A DNA stretch of 64,000 nucleotides from Heterodera schachtii (lineage: Eukaryota > Nematoda > Chromadorea > Rhabditida > Heteroderidae): the NCBI GenBank assembly GCA_023374025.1, contig SIJG01000002.1, positions 4,470,383-4,534,382 of the forward strand. The letters run 5' to 3'. Made by a program: the position numbers and the translations under genes. The notes beneath the pieces were generated by a model, which made no database searches, was not told the origin of the DNA, and saw only the letters and a list, made by a program, of their open reading frames with translations. Below, one piece after another: positions 1-11,120 of this stretch (its first letter is position 1; each line of letters opens with the position of its first letter).

Positions 1-218
1 GGAGATTTGTAAAAAAAATATTAATTGTTTTTTTTTTCAATCTAATTCAGTTTATCCGCTCAATCACTTTTTAATTAGGTTACGGATAATCCATGAAAAA
101 AAATGTTTTTACATAAAAAAGAAAGCCCTGGTAAATTAAGTATTGAACAAAATCAGCAGAACGCCTTTCCCCTTACTTTGGTAGGTATATAAAGAGGTCA
201 AATTTGGAGAATAATCAG

Positions 219-837
219 CATTGACAAGAAGGACGAAGGATCAAAGCCGAAACTGTCTGTACTGATTGATTACAATTCTTTTCAGGTACATTGACCATTC
301 CGTGATCACATTTCTCTGTTCCAACAAGCAAATTTGGGACAGAAATGGCACCAAATTGGAGTTGTTTCTTGCAAATGTTCAGCCGATTTGGGATGTTTTT
401 GTCCGTGAAATTTGGCCAATTTTGCGCCAAATATTCGGCATTTGGGCTTTTTGGATGGCGATCATTTGGACAATTTGCGTCGCCGCACTTCGCCAACAAT
501 TCTCACTGATTCCAATCAGCTGAATTCAATCAATTCACGTCGTCTGTTGCCCGATGTAATTGCTGAATTTGATGAGCCAAATCAAACTTCTGGCCAGGCA
601 TTGTCCAAATGGTTGCACACTCCGACAACTGATGGTCAACCGAAGAGATTGTTTTGCAGTGATTATTTGGATCCACCAAAAATTGATTGGATCAACAATT
701 TCAAAGAGGTGTTCCCCCCCCCCCCCATATTTTTGTTAATTTGTTTTTGTTTTACCAAATTTTTTGTTTAGACATTTCTCCGTGCCACCTCTTCGGCCAG
801 TTTCAATATTCAAATTATTCGGTGGTTTTCGGGGTAG
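219..837 (+). pseudogene. Type A F-box-family copy, 5'-truncated and frameshifted
   Basis: This is a remnant of a type A gene. A TATA-like box (184-192) is joined directly to the last part of exon 2 (DKKDEGSKPKLSVL), so exon 1 and the F-box-like half are missing. Exon 3 runs 286-708 with YIDHSV, PIWDVFVREIWP, then KWLHTP, DGQPKRL and the FKE donor. One base is missing near 420-430, where the reading switches frame (NIRHLGF continues in the next frame). Exon 4 starts at 772 (TFLRATSSASF) and stops at 835-837, far short of the usual 88-95 residues, where unrelated sequence begins. A C-tract sits in intron 3. Family assignment is firm, and the copy is very unlikely to make a full protein. Confidence 0.8.
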
Positions 838-974
838 GAGGGTTTTTGGGGTCGCTGATCATGAATCTCACACAATAAAAGATTATCTAAGCCGCTTTTA
901 GACCGAAAATGCAAAATTCGAGAATTAGAACTTTCGCTTTTTTGTTCGAATTCGTGTCCGGGTTCATTCTTTTT

Positions 975-1168
975 GGTTCTTTTTGGACAATGCCAAAAAA
1001 CGACGACGCCCTCACAAAAAAGAAATGTGAAATTAAACACAAAAATTTGAAAATTCCCAAAAGAAATCTTCATTTTTCAGCTTTATCTGCAGCGACTGTT
1101 GGCTTTTGGTGTTCGATTTTCTTGCGCCTTCTCAGCTTGGCCTTGGAATTGCACTGTGATTAGCCGCC
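975..1168 (+). pseudogene. Type B F-box-family fragment (membrane exon end plus start of exon 3)
   Basis: The 3' end of the hydrophobic exon is readable (SFWFFLDNAKKRRRPHKK), followed by a short intron and the start of exon 3 at 1081 (FICSDCWLLVFDFLAPSQLGL). A two-base insertion (TG) after IAL creates an immediate stop where intact copies read ISRRFD. Nothing downstream continues the gene. It is a decayed piece of the type B subfamily. Confidence 0.7.
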
Positions 1169-1874
1169 GCTTTGTATGTATGAATATCCCGCTTGTTTTG
1201 TAAAATTCAGAAATCAATTCTGTTTTATCACAAAACATTTTTTAACAATGATAACATATCACAATGAATTTTACACATGCACACAAAATTGTATATCGTC
1301 ATCGTTGTGTTGTGTTGGGTGGTGTACTATTAAGCAAATCCGCCGATTTGTGATTACGTCATGGAAAAGGGCACAAAACAGAAAATAGCACCCCTCCAAA
1401 AATTTGTTGCCTCAGGCGTAATTTTAGGAAAATTTACAAAATTGATGGTAGTAACATTGGATCAGAAAAACAGGGGCCCATAGCCAGGGGGGGGGCAATT
1501 TCTGTCTCGACCTAGAGGGATATATTTTATAAATATATGCCCGGTTTTCCCACCCAAAAAGTCCCGGTTTTGCCAAAAAGTCCCGGTCCCGACCAACCCT
1601 AGTTTTATGCAATAAAAAAATCTTTTAAAATGCGTTTGAGCGTTTTTTATAGCGTGGACAGTTGTTGAGTCCCGGCGCTGGATTTGGCACTCCAATTCCG
1701 GCACTTTTTCAGCCTGGAAAAGGTCAAGCGCACCCCTAATTCTATGTTTCCTACCCATTTAAAAAATCTTTTTACATCAATTAAAACCGTTTTTAAATGG
1801 TTTTGAAATTCAAACGAAAGAATCAAATAAAAACATTTCTGCGAGAAAACAAGCATCAAATTGAGATCGACCAT
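1169..1874. other. Non-coding: displaced family 3' flank plus CCCGGT-rich repeat
   Basis: 1176-1290 matches the conserved 3' flank found behind many family genes (also at 3940-4100 and 22010-22090). 1486-1610 is rich in CCCGGT/ACCGGG-like words, related to the element at 3604-3822. No supportable gene is seen; the open frames here are repeat shadows. Confidence 0.5.
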
Positions 1875-3147
1875 TTAATTTTCGTTGCTTTCATCCGCTT
1901 CTTCTTCGTCTTCTTCCGCTGGTGGCGACAATGGCCTAAAAATATGTAAGTTTTTAGTTTTCGACAAAATCAAATGCTGTTTTGCTGCTCACCCAATTGC
2001 TTTATTGAAAGTCCACAGACTAAATCTGATATTGTTCAAATTGGCATTGGCACCCGATTTTTCATGCTGGTCTTCCCATTTAACTGGCGCCGTCTCCCCA
2101 ATTGGGCACCGTTGCAACAGCAAATTAACCAAATTGTATTCTTTGCTCTGTTTCAGTGTCAACTTCTCATTGGTTCGTCCATTCACCAATTCAAACGGTA
2201 CAATTGGCATTGGTTCCACATAAAAATAAAGTTGAATTGTGTAACTGACAGAAGTGGTGGCACGGCGAAATGTCTAAACACAAAAATTGGTAAAATAAAA
2301 CAATTAGCGAAAATATGGCGGGCGACCTCCTTGAAGTTGTTGACCCATTCGAGATTCAATGAACCCACCAAAAAAGCATTGAGACACAATCGCTTCGGTT
2401 GTCCATCTTTGCTTGGAGTGTGCAGCCATTTGGTCAATGCTTGGCCAGCAGTTGCATTTGGCCCATCGTCAGCAATTCCATCGGGTAATAGAACTCCAGA
2501 ATAGATTGAATTCAATTGAATGGAATCGATGAGTATTGTTGGTGAAATGAGTCGACGCAAATTGTCCAAATAATCGCCATCGTCAAAGCCCAAATGGCGA
2601 ATGCTTGTCGCAAAAACTGGCCAAATTTCACTGGCCATAACATCCCAAATCCGCTGTTCATCCTCGGTTTTGTATAACCACAATTTCAAATTGGTGCCCT
2701 TTCTGTCCCAAATTTGCTTGTTGGAACGAAGAAATGTGATCACAGAATGGTCAATGTAGCTAAAGAAATATTAAAATGCTTTAAATTTATCAAAAAAATT
2801 CAAAATACTCAATATGAAGGTAATGAAAACGAATTTTGTTGGGCAACGGATGGTCCGGCATCGGAAATTGCACAAATTTGTCCTTGATTTCCACAAACAG
2901 TTTCGATTTTGGTCCTTTTCCATTGTTCTCCAAATTGTCAATTCGCTTTTTCCATCAAAATGTTTGTCCACCAAAACATCGAAACGGTCGGAAAGCAATG
3001 CCATTTTGAGACCAAGTTGAGCATGGTTAAAAGATGGGAGAATGTCCATCCAAACGTCGCTACAAATCCAACTGAAACATAATGAAAAATAACATGAGTA
3101 AATGAAAAATTTGTAATTAAAAAAAAAATTCCTTACCGTTTATTCAT
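1875..3147 (-). CDS. Type A F-box-like protein, five exons, one frameshift in exon 2
   Basis: The exons (minus strand) are 3137-3147 (MNKR), 2809-3071 (WICSDVWMDILPSFNHAQLG, F-box-like), 2327-2759 (YIDHSVITFL, IRHLGF, KWLHTPSKDGQPKRL), 1993-2273 (PFELVNGRTNEKL, LLQRCPIGE) and 1875-1935, an acidic tail (PLSPPAEEDEEEAD...). All donors and acceptors are GT/AG and phases agree (2,2,0,2) except for one missing base in exon 2, in the A-run near 2916-2922 (GGAAAAGGACC). Restoring the frame there gives the family ending LPNKIRFHYLHIE. It is either a recent pseudogene or a one-base sequence error. Its promoter is the TATA at 3185-3194. A role as an SCF substrate adaptor is inference from the N-terminal motif. 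Confidence 0.75.
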
Positions 3148-3184
3148 CTTTGAGGTATTATGAATGAAAAAGTCTGCTTGACGT

Positions 3185-3194
3185 CTTTATATAC
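3185..3194 (-). promoter_or_regulatory. TATA box of the 1875-3147 gene
   Basis: On the minus strand the sequence GGGTATATAAAGA lies about 40 bp upstream of the MNKR start codon. The same GGGTATATAAAGA block precedes MNRR starts at 55248, 56753 and 63491. Confidence 0.6.
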
Positions 3195-3235
3195 CCATAA
3201 AAAATCAAATTTTCGACTTTGTCGTTTTAGGTAAG

Positions 3236-3603
3236 CACAAATTTAAAGAGAAAATCAACAATAAAAGCGCGCAATTCACACAACCGCGGCACAATATTAT
3301 TTATGGGGCTTGAATAGATCAACCAGCCTTTTGGCCAGCGGTTTTTTTTTGGTAAAAAACATAAAAAATTGACCCATTTGAAAGGGATGGAGGAGATTAA
3401 AAAAGATCGGTCTGCTGGCCAAAAATAATGGCCATAACGCGTTAATTTGCGTAAATTAATTAATGGGGAATGGCGTTCTGCTGATACTCTTAAATGGTTG
3501 TGAAATCGGTGTTTCAGAAGAGCGGAAACGATTGAATTCAATTGACTGCAATTGGAGAGAATTGTCGGTGAAATGAGACGACGCACGCAAATTGTCCAAA
3601 GTG
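3236..3603 (-). other. Displaced family promoter and exon 3 scraps
   Basis: 3415-3500 is the reverse complement of the conserved region about 100-180 bp upstream of type A genes (GGCCAAAAATAATGGCC). 3525-3600 is a scrap of exon 3 (the coding stretch for ISPTIL and its neighbours). Neither part is connected to an open gene. Confidence 0.45.
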
Positions 3604-3822
3604 AATTTAAATTAGAGTGCCACGGGACCGGGACCTGGTAGCGGACAATTGAGTACAACTGAGTACCAAGGTCCCGGTTTTGACCGGGACTAGCCGGGAC
3701 CGGGACTAGTCCCGGTTTTTTCCCGGTTTTCCCAGCCAAAAGGTCCCGGTTTTCAACTCGAAAAGGTCCCGGTCCCGGGTTTGCCCAAAATTCCCGGTCC
3801 CGTGGCACTCTAATTTAAATTT
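3604..3822. repeat. Short palindromic element with ~30-bp terminal inverted repeats
   Basis: The ends are inverted copies: AATTTAAATTAGAGTGCCAC at the left and its complement at the right (GTGGCACTCTAATTTAAATT). The body is CCCGGT/ACCGGG-rich. It is about 219 bp with no coding potential and looks like a MITE. Related CCCGGT-rich DNA lies at 1486-1610 and 62067-62125. Confidence 0.7.
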
Positions 3823-4224
3823 TTGTCATTAAAACCAGGCTCAATTAAAAATTTGAAAAAATAGAACGCTAATAAATTTTTCATTAAATTTGAAATTGTT
3901 CAGGTTTTTATTTGGAAGAGATAATGCTAGAGAAAAAAGATGCTTTGTATGAATATATCCCGCTTGTTTTGTAAAATTCAGAAATCAAATCCGTTTTGTC
4001 ACAAGCAATTTTTATCAATGATTATATATCACAACGAATTAATTATAAATATATACATTAAATACAATGATGGAAATGGACGAATTTTGCGGCAAACAAG
4101 CAAAGGTCAAATAGGTACATACATACAAGCAAATTATACAATATAATATTGAAATGGCACAGTGCCAACATATCATTTGGGTCACATAATCGCACCAATC
4201 AACCATCAATTAATTAATTAATTT
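3823..4224. other. Non-coding family 3' flank
   Basis: 3825-3900 carries a dispersed repeat (ACCAGGCTCAATTAAAAATT) also present at 8990-9070 and 54840-54920. 3935-4224 is the conserved flank behind type B genes, ending just downstream of the tail exon of the next gene. No gene is seen. Confidence 0.5.
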
Positions 4225-6041
4225 CTACTGCTGCTGTTGCTGATCACTCGGTCCAGGAGAAGCTGCCTCGAGAAGACTGAAAAAACAAAGATTTAAATTG
4301 TATTTTAAGCTCATTCAATTTTTATGGGTCCAACCAATTAACAATCCTTAATTTTTTGTGCCATAATTTAGTCCATTAGGACGTTAGTCAAAAACCCATC
4401 AAGTAGAAAATTGTTGACAAAAAATTATTCATAACTTCGCTCAAAATCAACCAAATTTTATCTAAATTCGCTAGCTATATGTGGGTTCTCTATTAATCTG
4501 TAAAACCTTTCAAAAAAAATTAATGGGTTTGAGAATCTCAAAAAATTATGATTTTTTGGGCATTTTTGATCATGACTTTTTTGCCCCTGTATTATTACAT
4601 AATGTATGCAGTTAATTGGACTCATAAAACAACCAAAAAAAAAAGCATTGAACATTCATTTTAATTAAATTGTTGTTCACCCCTCGTCAAATCCGCCGTC
4701 TCTGATCCAAATGTCAATCCGTCTCGGTCGAGCAGCACTCAATTCTTTCCACTCTTTTTTCCAATTTGCCCAAACCCATCCAATTGGACAACGGAGAAGT
4801 TCAAAAGCATCGAGGTCATATTGTTCCAGTGCCAATTGTTCCCCAGTCGCTTCGTTGATCAGAAAGAATGGCATAACGGAGCCACTCAAAGTGGACGAAA
4901 GCTTCAAGACAATGAAGAAAGTCAGTGGTGAAGAAGCATTTGAAAATGCCTAAAAATAGGGGACAAAAATATTCAGAAAAAACCAATGAAATAGGGTGAC
5001 AAAATCACCGGTAAGGGGCCAACTCAGTCTGGTCAACTCCGTCTCACAATCAGCAAAGTTCAAAAGCTATATGTTTTTTTTCTTTGCTGACCAAAACTAA
5101 CAAACATTGGGTATCATTGAAAGGTAGTGCTGTTCGAGACTCTCGGTCTCGACTCTTGGCCCGTTCCGATGCTCACCGTTCTGAGCTGTTCCATAGATGC
5201 CGTCCATTGATCCACCGATAAATCCACAAGGCATTGGAGCCACTTGGGCCCACCATCCGGACTTGGCGTGAAAAGCCATTTGGCCACCGTTTCGCCATCC
5301 GATGCCATGGCATTGTCATCATCGTGCAGAAATTCAGGAAAAATGGCGTCATCCGATTCGACAAAACGAAGTGCCGGACAATCGGTGAGCATTGATGGGG
5401 CCAATTGGCACATGCGACGAAAAGTGATGGCGTTCAAAAACATGCGAAAAATTGAATCGCGGAACATTGGCCAAATGTTGTTCAAAACAAATTCCAAAAT
5501 GCGACTGTCTTCGGTGATAATGTCCAAATACACTGTATAAGTGGCGGCGAAAGAAGGGTGAAAATGGCTGAGAAAAATGAGCACATTTTGATCGATGTAC
5601 CTGAAAAGTGCCAGAAAATGTGTGTGATGATTTATGTATCATAAATAAATTCCAAGCTAAATAAATAAAATTTTCAAAAATGGGCAAAATATATTCGTTT
5701 TTGGCGAAAAACGGCTCCATTTTCCTGCAAAACACACCTCTTAATTCAGGATTTCTGAATAAAGAAAAAAACACCCCTAAAAAACGATTTTTAATTCACC
5801 CCCCCCCCCCCACCCGAAGCCAAGGGTTTGCCTATGCACTTAATCTAAACATTTTTACATGATCTGAATGTATCCGCAGAATCCGATCACTTTGTTCGGC
5901 AACGGTTTTTTCGGGATTGACAATGGATTTCCATCCGATTTTACAATTTGCATTTTCTTCGTGCTATTCTTTTTGATGTGCCATTGAATAATCAAATCAT
6001 TGTTGGTCAATGCCCATTTGCGTGTCTTGAAATGTTCGTCC
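4225..6041 (-). pseudogene. Type B F-box-family gene missing its 5' exons
   Basis: The exons (minus) are 5859-6041 (from DEHFKTRKWALTNN to LPNKVIGF), 5177-5600 (YIDQNVLIFL, ATYTVYLDII, DGETVAKWLFTPSPDGG), 4681-4949 (FSNASSP, PFFLINEATGEQLALEQYD, RCPIGW, ending FDEG) and 4225-4276 (LLEAASPGPSDQQQQQ, stop TAG). Splice signals and phases are intact for these four exons. The membrane exon and the F-box-like half are absent: homology stops abruptly at about 6042, where a Pro/Glu/Lys-rich sequence joins out of frame. Without its start region it is best called a truncated gene. Confidence 0.75.
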
Positions 6042-6770
6042 ACGCTTCTCCAGCTTCTTGATGAACGGGTACTTGAGCCCGGCGAGGCTCTTCTGCACGG
6101 CGGGGCGCACGTCCTTGAAGCTGTTGACGGGCACCTTTCGAGGCTGAAGACGCGCTGTGCTGACGGAGGCCACTGATTCTTCCGACTTGGATTTCTTCTT
6201 TTTGTCCGCCTTCTTCTTCGGCTCCTTCGCTGCGTCCTCCGACTTCTTCTCGTCCGCCTTCTTTGGTTGGTCTTCCGGCGCTTTCGGTGGCTCCGGCGCA
6301 GGCGCTTCTTCCTCCGACTTCTTCTCGTCCGCCTTCTTTGGTTGGTCTTCCGGCGCTTTCGATGGCTCCGGCGCAGGCGCTTCGTCCTCCGATCCTTCCG
6401 TCGTCGCCGAGTCCTTCGAAGTGTCCGTTGATGGCTCATCCGATCCTTCCGTCGTCGCTGAATCCTTTGGTGGCTCCGTTGCGGGCTCATCCGGCACTTT
6501 TGGCTCTTCCGTTTTGTCTCCCTTTGCCTCTGATGGCGGTCCGTCTGTCACTGGCGCCGTTGGTTCCTTCGTTGTTGATGGCTCATCGGGCACTTTCGGC
6601 TCCTCCTTCGTCGCGGTTGGCTCATCAGGCACTTTCGCTTCCACTTGTTCCTTCGGTTTCTCCTCAGTTGCCGTTGGTGGTCCGCCGTCTGTCACTTTGG
6701 CTGCCGCCGCATCGCTTGGAATGTCCGGTGCCGGTCCGTCTTGCCAACGCGTCGGATGGCCAACGCTTGT
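6042..6770 (-). CDS. Pro/Glu/Lys-rich low-complexity protein fragment
   Basis: An open minus-strand frame encodes a protein of about 235 residues made almost wholly of P, E, K, D, T, S and A (for example TKEEPKVPDEPSTTKEP and KKKADKKKKSKSEE), ending VPVNSFKDVRPAVQKSLAGL...KKLEKR. It contains two copies of a 25-residue repeat around EAPAPEPPKAPEDQPKKADE. No ATG begins this frame; a possible CAG acceptor lies just upstream near 6790, so an upstream exon may be missing. Its last codons run out of frame into the type B exon at 6042. The DNA is much more GC-rich than its surroundings, so it was probably moved here from another locus. I do not recognise the protein. Confidence 0.5.
6240..6390 (-). 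repeat. 75-bp tandem repeat (two copies)
   Basis: The block beginning GGCTCCGGCGCAGGCGCTTC at 6289 recurs at 6364, an exact 75-bp spacing. This keeps the 25-residue protein repeat in frame. Confidence 0.8.
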
Positions 6771-6871
6771 CCATTAGACAATAATAATTCTGCAATAGTA
6801 AATAACCTTCTACAAATGAGAACAAAGGAATTATGATTTGTAATTATTTAGAAGGGTCGAATATTAAAAAT

Positions 6872-6949
6872 TGGATGGACATGTTCCCCTTTTTTGACCA
6901 TGCTCAACTCGGGCGGCTCTTTGGCTTTTGCCTATCGATTTATTTTTAG
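6872..6949 (+). pseudogene. Type A exon 2 scrap
   Basis: WMDMFPFFDHAQLG is followed by unrelated residues and a stop. It matches the start of the type A F-box-like exon (WMDILPFFDHAQLGLK), with no acceptor partner or downstream exon. Confidence 0.6.
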
Positions 6950-7466
6950 ATCGATCCCTGTCAAATTAACACATTTTTAAACCAATTTTTATCAATAAAA
7001 TTTTTTGTGAGAAGAATTTTCTAGAAAATTTTCAATTTCTTAGTGGATGCATTTTTAAAAAAATTTTAGGTCGATTTTTAGGGGTGTATTTTTTGAATTT
7101 TTTTTTTTGTCTATTCTTAGGGGGTGTTTTTTTCGTTTTTCTTGCATTTTTGTTATAAATTTTCCAAAAAATGTCGAAATAGTGAAAAAATAGTGAAACA
7201 AAACTCCTAAATAATGAATTTTCACTATTTTAGTGACGAAGCTCCAAAATAGTGATTTCTAGTGACCGATAGTGACATTAGAATCGAAAAATTTTAACAT
7301 AAAAATGCGTTTTTTGAGCTCCTTTCTTCAAAACAATTGAGCAAAAAAATTAGTTAAATCACTAAAAAGTAGCGACCCTATTTATGACTTTAATTAATTT
7401 TTCATTTTAAATTAAAAAAATCATTGAAAATTTATTGATAAATGTAAAATTAAATTGGCAAAACAA
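6950..7466. other. AT-rich non-coding DNA
   Basis: No gene is seen. 7070-7260 contains a repeat (AATAGTGA words, TTTTAGGGGTGTATTTTTTG) that recurs at 11450-11590 and 9080-9150. Confidence 0.4.
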
Positions 7467-8509
7467 TTTTAATTATCAATTAGTGATAAATAGGGCTGGA
7501 AATTATAAGTATATAAGAAAAATGAAAATTCGTAGAAAAGAATGAACAAGCATAAAAATACCTACAAAAAATGATTAGTTAGATTTAAAATGATATTTTT
7601 GAAATTGATGTTTTTTTTGAAAAACAAAAAGATTTTTGGGTTTCATACGAAATCGGAACAGAATTTAGGCTGATTTAAAAAAAATCAAAAACTACATATA
7701 TTTTTTATCCAACATTATTTATTTCCGAAAAAATATTAAACAAAAATTTGCATCAAAAATATGCAAATTTCATAACAAATTTAAAAAAATCTAGTTTTTT
7801 TTTGGGCCAACCCCTACAACTTAGACTTAGCGTCAAAAAGTGCAAAAATCTAAGTTTTTTACAAAGTTTTCTGCTTGGCCTACTATTTTAAAATACGCTG
7901 TGTTAAAAATTGATAAATAATTTCAGCTTCCATTAAAAAAAAATTGTTCCCAAATTTAACCGGGAACCAAACTAATTTTCCTTAATTAGCGTACAAAAAT
8001 TAAAAAACAATTTTTGTCAATTTCTAAACCGCTATTGGCCAACCGTTTTTTTAACTTTAAAAAAAAAGAATTTACTAAAAAAAACTTAATGAAAGTGTAG
8101 ATTTTTAATTAGGTCCAAAATTCGCATCTTTTCACCCACCCGGCGACGCCTACCCCGCCCCCAATTTTTCTTAAAAAATAGGCTCAAAATCGCAAAATTT
8201 TTACATTTTTTGCTTAAATTTGCTAACAAGCCGAAAAGTGGCTCCATTTTACTGTCTGGCGCTATGCACTTGATCTAAACAGTTTTTACCATTTCCGTCA
8301 ATTTCCCATGTGATTAGCAATTGCTTGTTCAACATCCATTTGCGTGTTTTGAAGTGTTCATCCACTCGGAGGTCAAAGCGACGGCTGATCAGTGCAATTC
8401 CAAGGCCAAGTTGGGAAGGCGCAAGAAAATCGAACACCAAAAGCCAACAATCGCCGCAGATAAAGCTGAAAACATGAAGAATTTATGAAATTCGCAATTT
8501 TTTGTTTAT
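7467..8509 (+). repeat. Left arm of a ~1-kb inverted repeat
   Basis: The reverse complement of this arm occurs at 9300-10344 and appears near-identical by eye apart from one- or two-base differences in A/T runs (coordinate sums 17809-17811). The outer end is TTTTAATTATCAATTAGTG and the inner end is the intron after a type B exon. The spacer is about 790 bp. Confidence 0.85.
8249..8467 (-). pseudogene. Type B exon 3 fragment, left-arm copy
   Basis: Spliced at an AG acceptor, it reads CGDCWLLVFDFLAPSQLGLG, then ISRRFDLRVDEHFKTRKWML, and diverges to a stop (DQVHSARQ). The family ending LPNKVIGF is absent. The mirror copy is at 9343-9560. Confidence 0.65.
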
Positions 8510-9299
8510 GAGAAAAGGAAGATTAAAATGGTCTGCTGGCCAAAAATAATGGCCATAATTATGCGTACATTAAATAATGGGGAATGGCGTTCTGCTAATT
8601 GATTGTTCATGGTTAATTTGTGCCTCTCAAATGGTTGTGTTAAAGAAACCAGGATTCAGAGACGACCTCAATTAATAGAAACATAAAAGATTCAGTAATA
8701 AATCTCTAAATCTCGGAATAACTTTTTTATTCGTACAATTAATCCGTGGAATTGCTTACCCAAAACAGCTATGGAAATCGGAACTTTAGCTAAATTTAAA
8801 AGTGAAAGAATTTTATTTAGAAAATAAGTCCTGAGTGTAATTCATCCCTTTTTTTATTTTATTTTATGTATTATTTACTGTATTGACCATATCATATTTT
8901 TCTAATTGTATTCATTACTTTGTTTTCCGCTATAAGTGCAACTATGTTGCTTCTGGTTTGCTCAAATAAATTAAATTGTCCAAAATGAAAAAAAAAATTT
9001 TTTGTCATTTAAAACCAGGCTCAATTAAAAATTTGAAAAATTTAGCGACAGCAAATTTGACATTGTTCCGATTTTTTCATGCCAAAATAGTGAATTTTCA
9101 CTATTTTAGTTAGGAAGCTCCAAAATAGTGATTTCTAGTGACCGATAGTGAGATCCAAATCGAAAAACTTTACTCAATTCATTTCTTTCAGTTGGTGTGC
9201 CGTGTTTCTTCTGTTGGTCGATTGTGCCACCATTTTTTTTTTGGTTCTTTTTGGACCATGTCAAAAAACGACGGCGCCCTCCCAAAAAAATGTAAAAAA
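8510..9299. other. Spacer of the 1-kb inverted repeat: reversed family promoter DNA
   Basis: 8520-8830 is the reverse complement of the upstream region of the type A gene at 56753 (about 56390-56660), including GGCCAAAAATAATGGCC and CTCGGAATAACTTTTTTATT. 8990-9070 is the ACCAGGCTCAATT repeat. 9200-9290 resembles the end of the type B membrane exon. No intact gene is present. Confidence 0.55.
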
Positions 9300-10344
9300 A
9301 TAAACAAAAAATTGCGAATTTCATAAATTCTTCATGTTTTCAGCTTTATCTGCGGCGATTGTTGGCTTTTGGTGTTCGATTTTCTTGCGCCTTCCCAACT
9401 TGGCCTTGGAATTGCACTGATCAGCCGTCGCTTTGACCTCCGAGTGGATGAACACTTCAAAACACGCAAATGGATGTTGAACAAGCAATTGCTAATCACA
9501 TGGGAAATTGACGGAAATGGTAAAAACTGTTTAGATCAAGTGCATAGCGCCAGACAGTAAAATGGAGCCACTTTTCGGCTTGTTAGCAAATTTAAGCAAA
9601 AAATGTAAAAATTTTGCGATTTTGAGCCTATTTTTTAAGAAAAATTGGGGGCGGGGTAGGCGTCGCCGGGTGGGTGAAAAGATGCGAATTTTGGACCTAA
9701 TTAAAAATCTACACTTTCATTAAGTTTTTTTTAGTAAATTCTTTTTTTTTAAAGTTAAAAAAACGGTTGGCCAATAGCGGTTTAGAAATTGACAAAAATT
9801 GTTTTTTAATTTTTGTACGCTAATTAAGGAAAATTAGTTTGGTTCCCGGTTAAATTTGGGAACAATTTTTTTTTAATGGAAGCTGAAATTATTTATCAAT
9901 TTTTAACACAGCGTATTTTAAAATAGTAGGCCAAGCAGAAAACTTTGTAAAAAACTTAGATTTTTGCACTTTTTGACGCTAAGTCTAAGTTGTAGGGGTT
10001 GGCCCAAAAAAAAACTAGATTTTTTTAAATTTGTTATGAAATTTGCATATTTTTGATGCAAATTTTTGTTTAATATTTTTTCGGAAATAAATAATGTTGG
10101 ATAAAAAATATATGTAGTTTTTGATTTTTTTTTAAATCAGCCTAAATTCTGTTCCGATTTCGTATGAAACCCAAAAATCTTTTTGTTTTTCAAAAAAAAC
10201 ATCAATTTCAAAAATATCATTTTAAATCTAACTAATCATTTTTTGTAGGTATTTTTATGCTTGTTCATTCTTTTCTACGAATTTTCATTTTTCTTATATA
10301 CTTATAATTTCCAGCCCTATTTATCACTAATTGATAATTAAAAA
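9300..10344 (-). repeat. Right arm of the ~1-kb inverted repeat
   Basis: This is the mirror of 7467-8509. It ends at TAATTAAAAAGG, directly abutting the palindromic element that begins at 10343. Confidence 0.85.
9343..9560 (+). pseudogene. Type B exon 3 fragment, right-arm copy
   Basis: It has the same reading as the left-arm fragment (CGDCWLLVFDFLAPSQLG ... DQVHSARQ), preceded by a TTTCAG acceptor and, at 9200-9290, by a degraded membrane exon. It is not a functional gene. Confidence 0.65.
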
Positions 10345-10790
10345 GGTCGCTGATCACGAATCTGACATTAATTTGCACTAATTTCGAACCCCGAACCCGA
10401 ATTCGAACAAAAAGTCGAAACCCAAAATTTTAAAAATTCACTTTTGTTCCTAAATTGACCCAAAACAATCTAAATTTAATCATAAATCATTGCAACACCA
10501 AAACATGATCATTCTATACAGATACGAACACAAAAAATGAAATTCAAAAATTTGGAGTTTCGACTAATTGTTCGAATTCGATTCCGGGGTAGAAATTGTT
10601 CAAAATGAATGTTAGATTAGTGATCAGCGGCCCAGAAAACCCCACAAAACATGTTTTTACGACTTTTTTGAACAAACTTTTCGTCCAAAAAAGTGGGGAC
10701 AACTGGCAGTAAATTGTTCGAGTTCGGGTTCGGGGTTCGAAATTAGTGCAAATTAATGTCAGATTCGTGATCAGCGACCTCGAAAACCCC
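10343..10790. repeat. ~450-bp palindromic element with ~70-bp terminal inverted repeats
   Basis: The left end GGTCGCTGATCACGAATCTG continues through TCGAACCCCGAACCCGAA. The right end is its reverse complement, closing at CGCTGATC reversed near 10780. It is a non-coding MITE-like element. Single ends of the same family recur at 13140, 56240 and 62980. Confidence 0.75.
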
Positions 10791-11057
10791 TGAGTATTGC
10801 TCAGAATCGCTTAAAATGAACATTTTTGTCCTTTTTTTTATGGGACCAATGTTCCCGACTTTTACCCTCATTGTTTTCTTAACCGTTTAGCAGCATGGCT
10901 TCACAGAATTAAAACAGTTTTTAGTTAGATTAGTGTCAGTGATCACTGGCCACAAAGCTGCACTAAAACATTCTCACCATCGGCAGTTTTATTTCCCCTT
11001 CCATTGGCCACTTTCCCTTCTTTTCAGGTCTCTTTCCTCGTCCTTCTCGTGGTGAGT
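10791..11057. other. No gene seen
   Basis: AT-rich sequence with no supported reading frame. A short open frame at 11004-11207 runs across a transposon end and is not supported. Confidence 0.4.
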
Positions 11058-11120
11058 CGAAGTGACAAAAATATCAGTGAGACTTTCGGAGGGGTGGGGT
11101 CATTTCAGTACGGAATAAAT

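Noticed and set aside
6157..6777. Ser/Phe/Gly-rich and Leu/Pro-rich plus-strand open frames
   Set aside because: They are antisense shadows of the Pro/Glu/Lys repeat on the minus strand, which has the more protein-like composition and in-frame repeat period.
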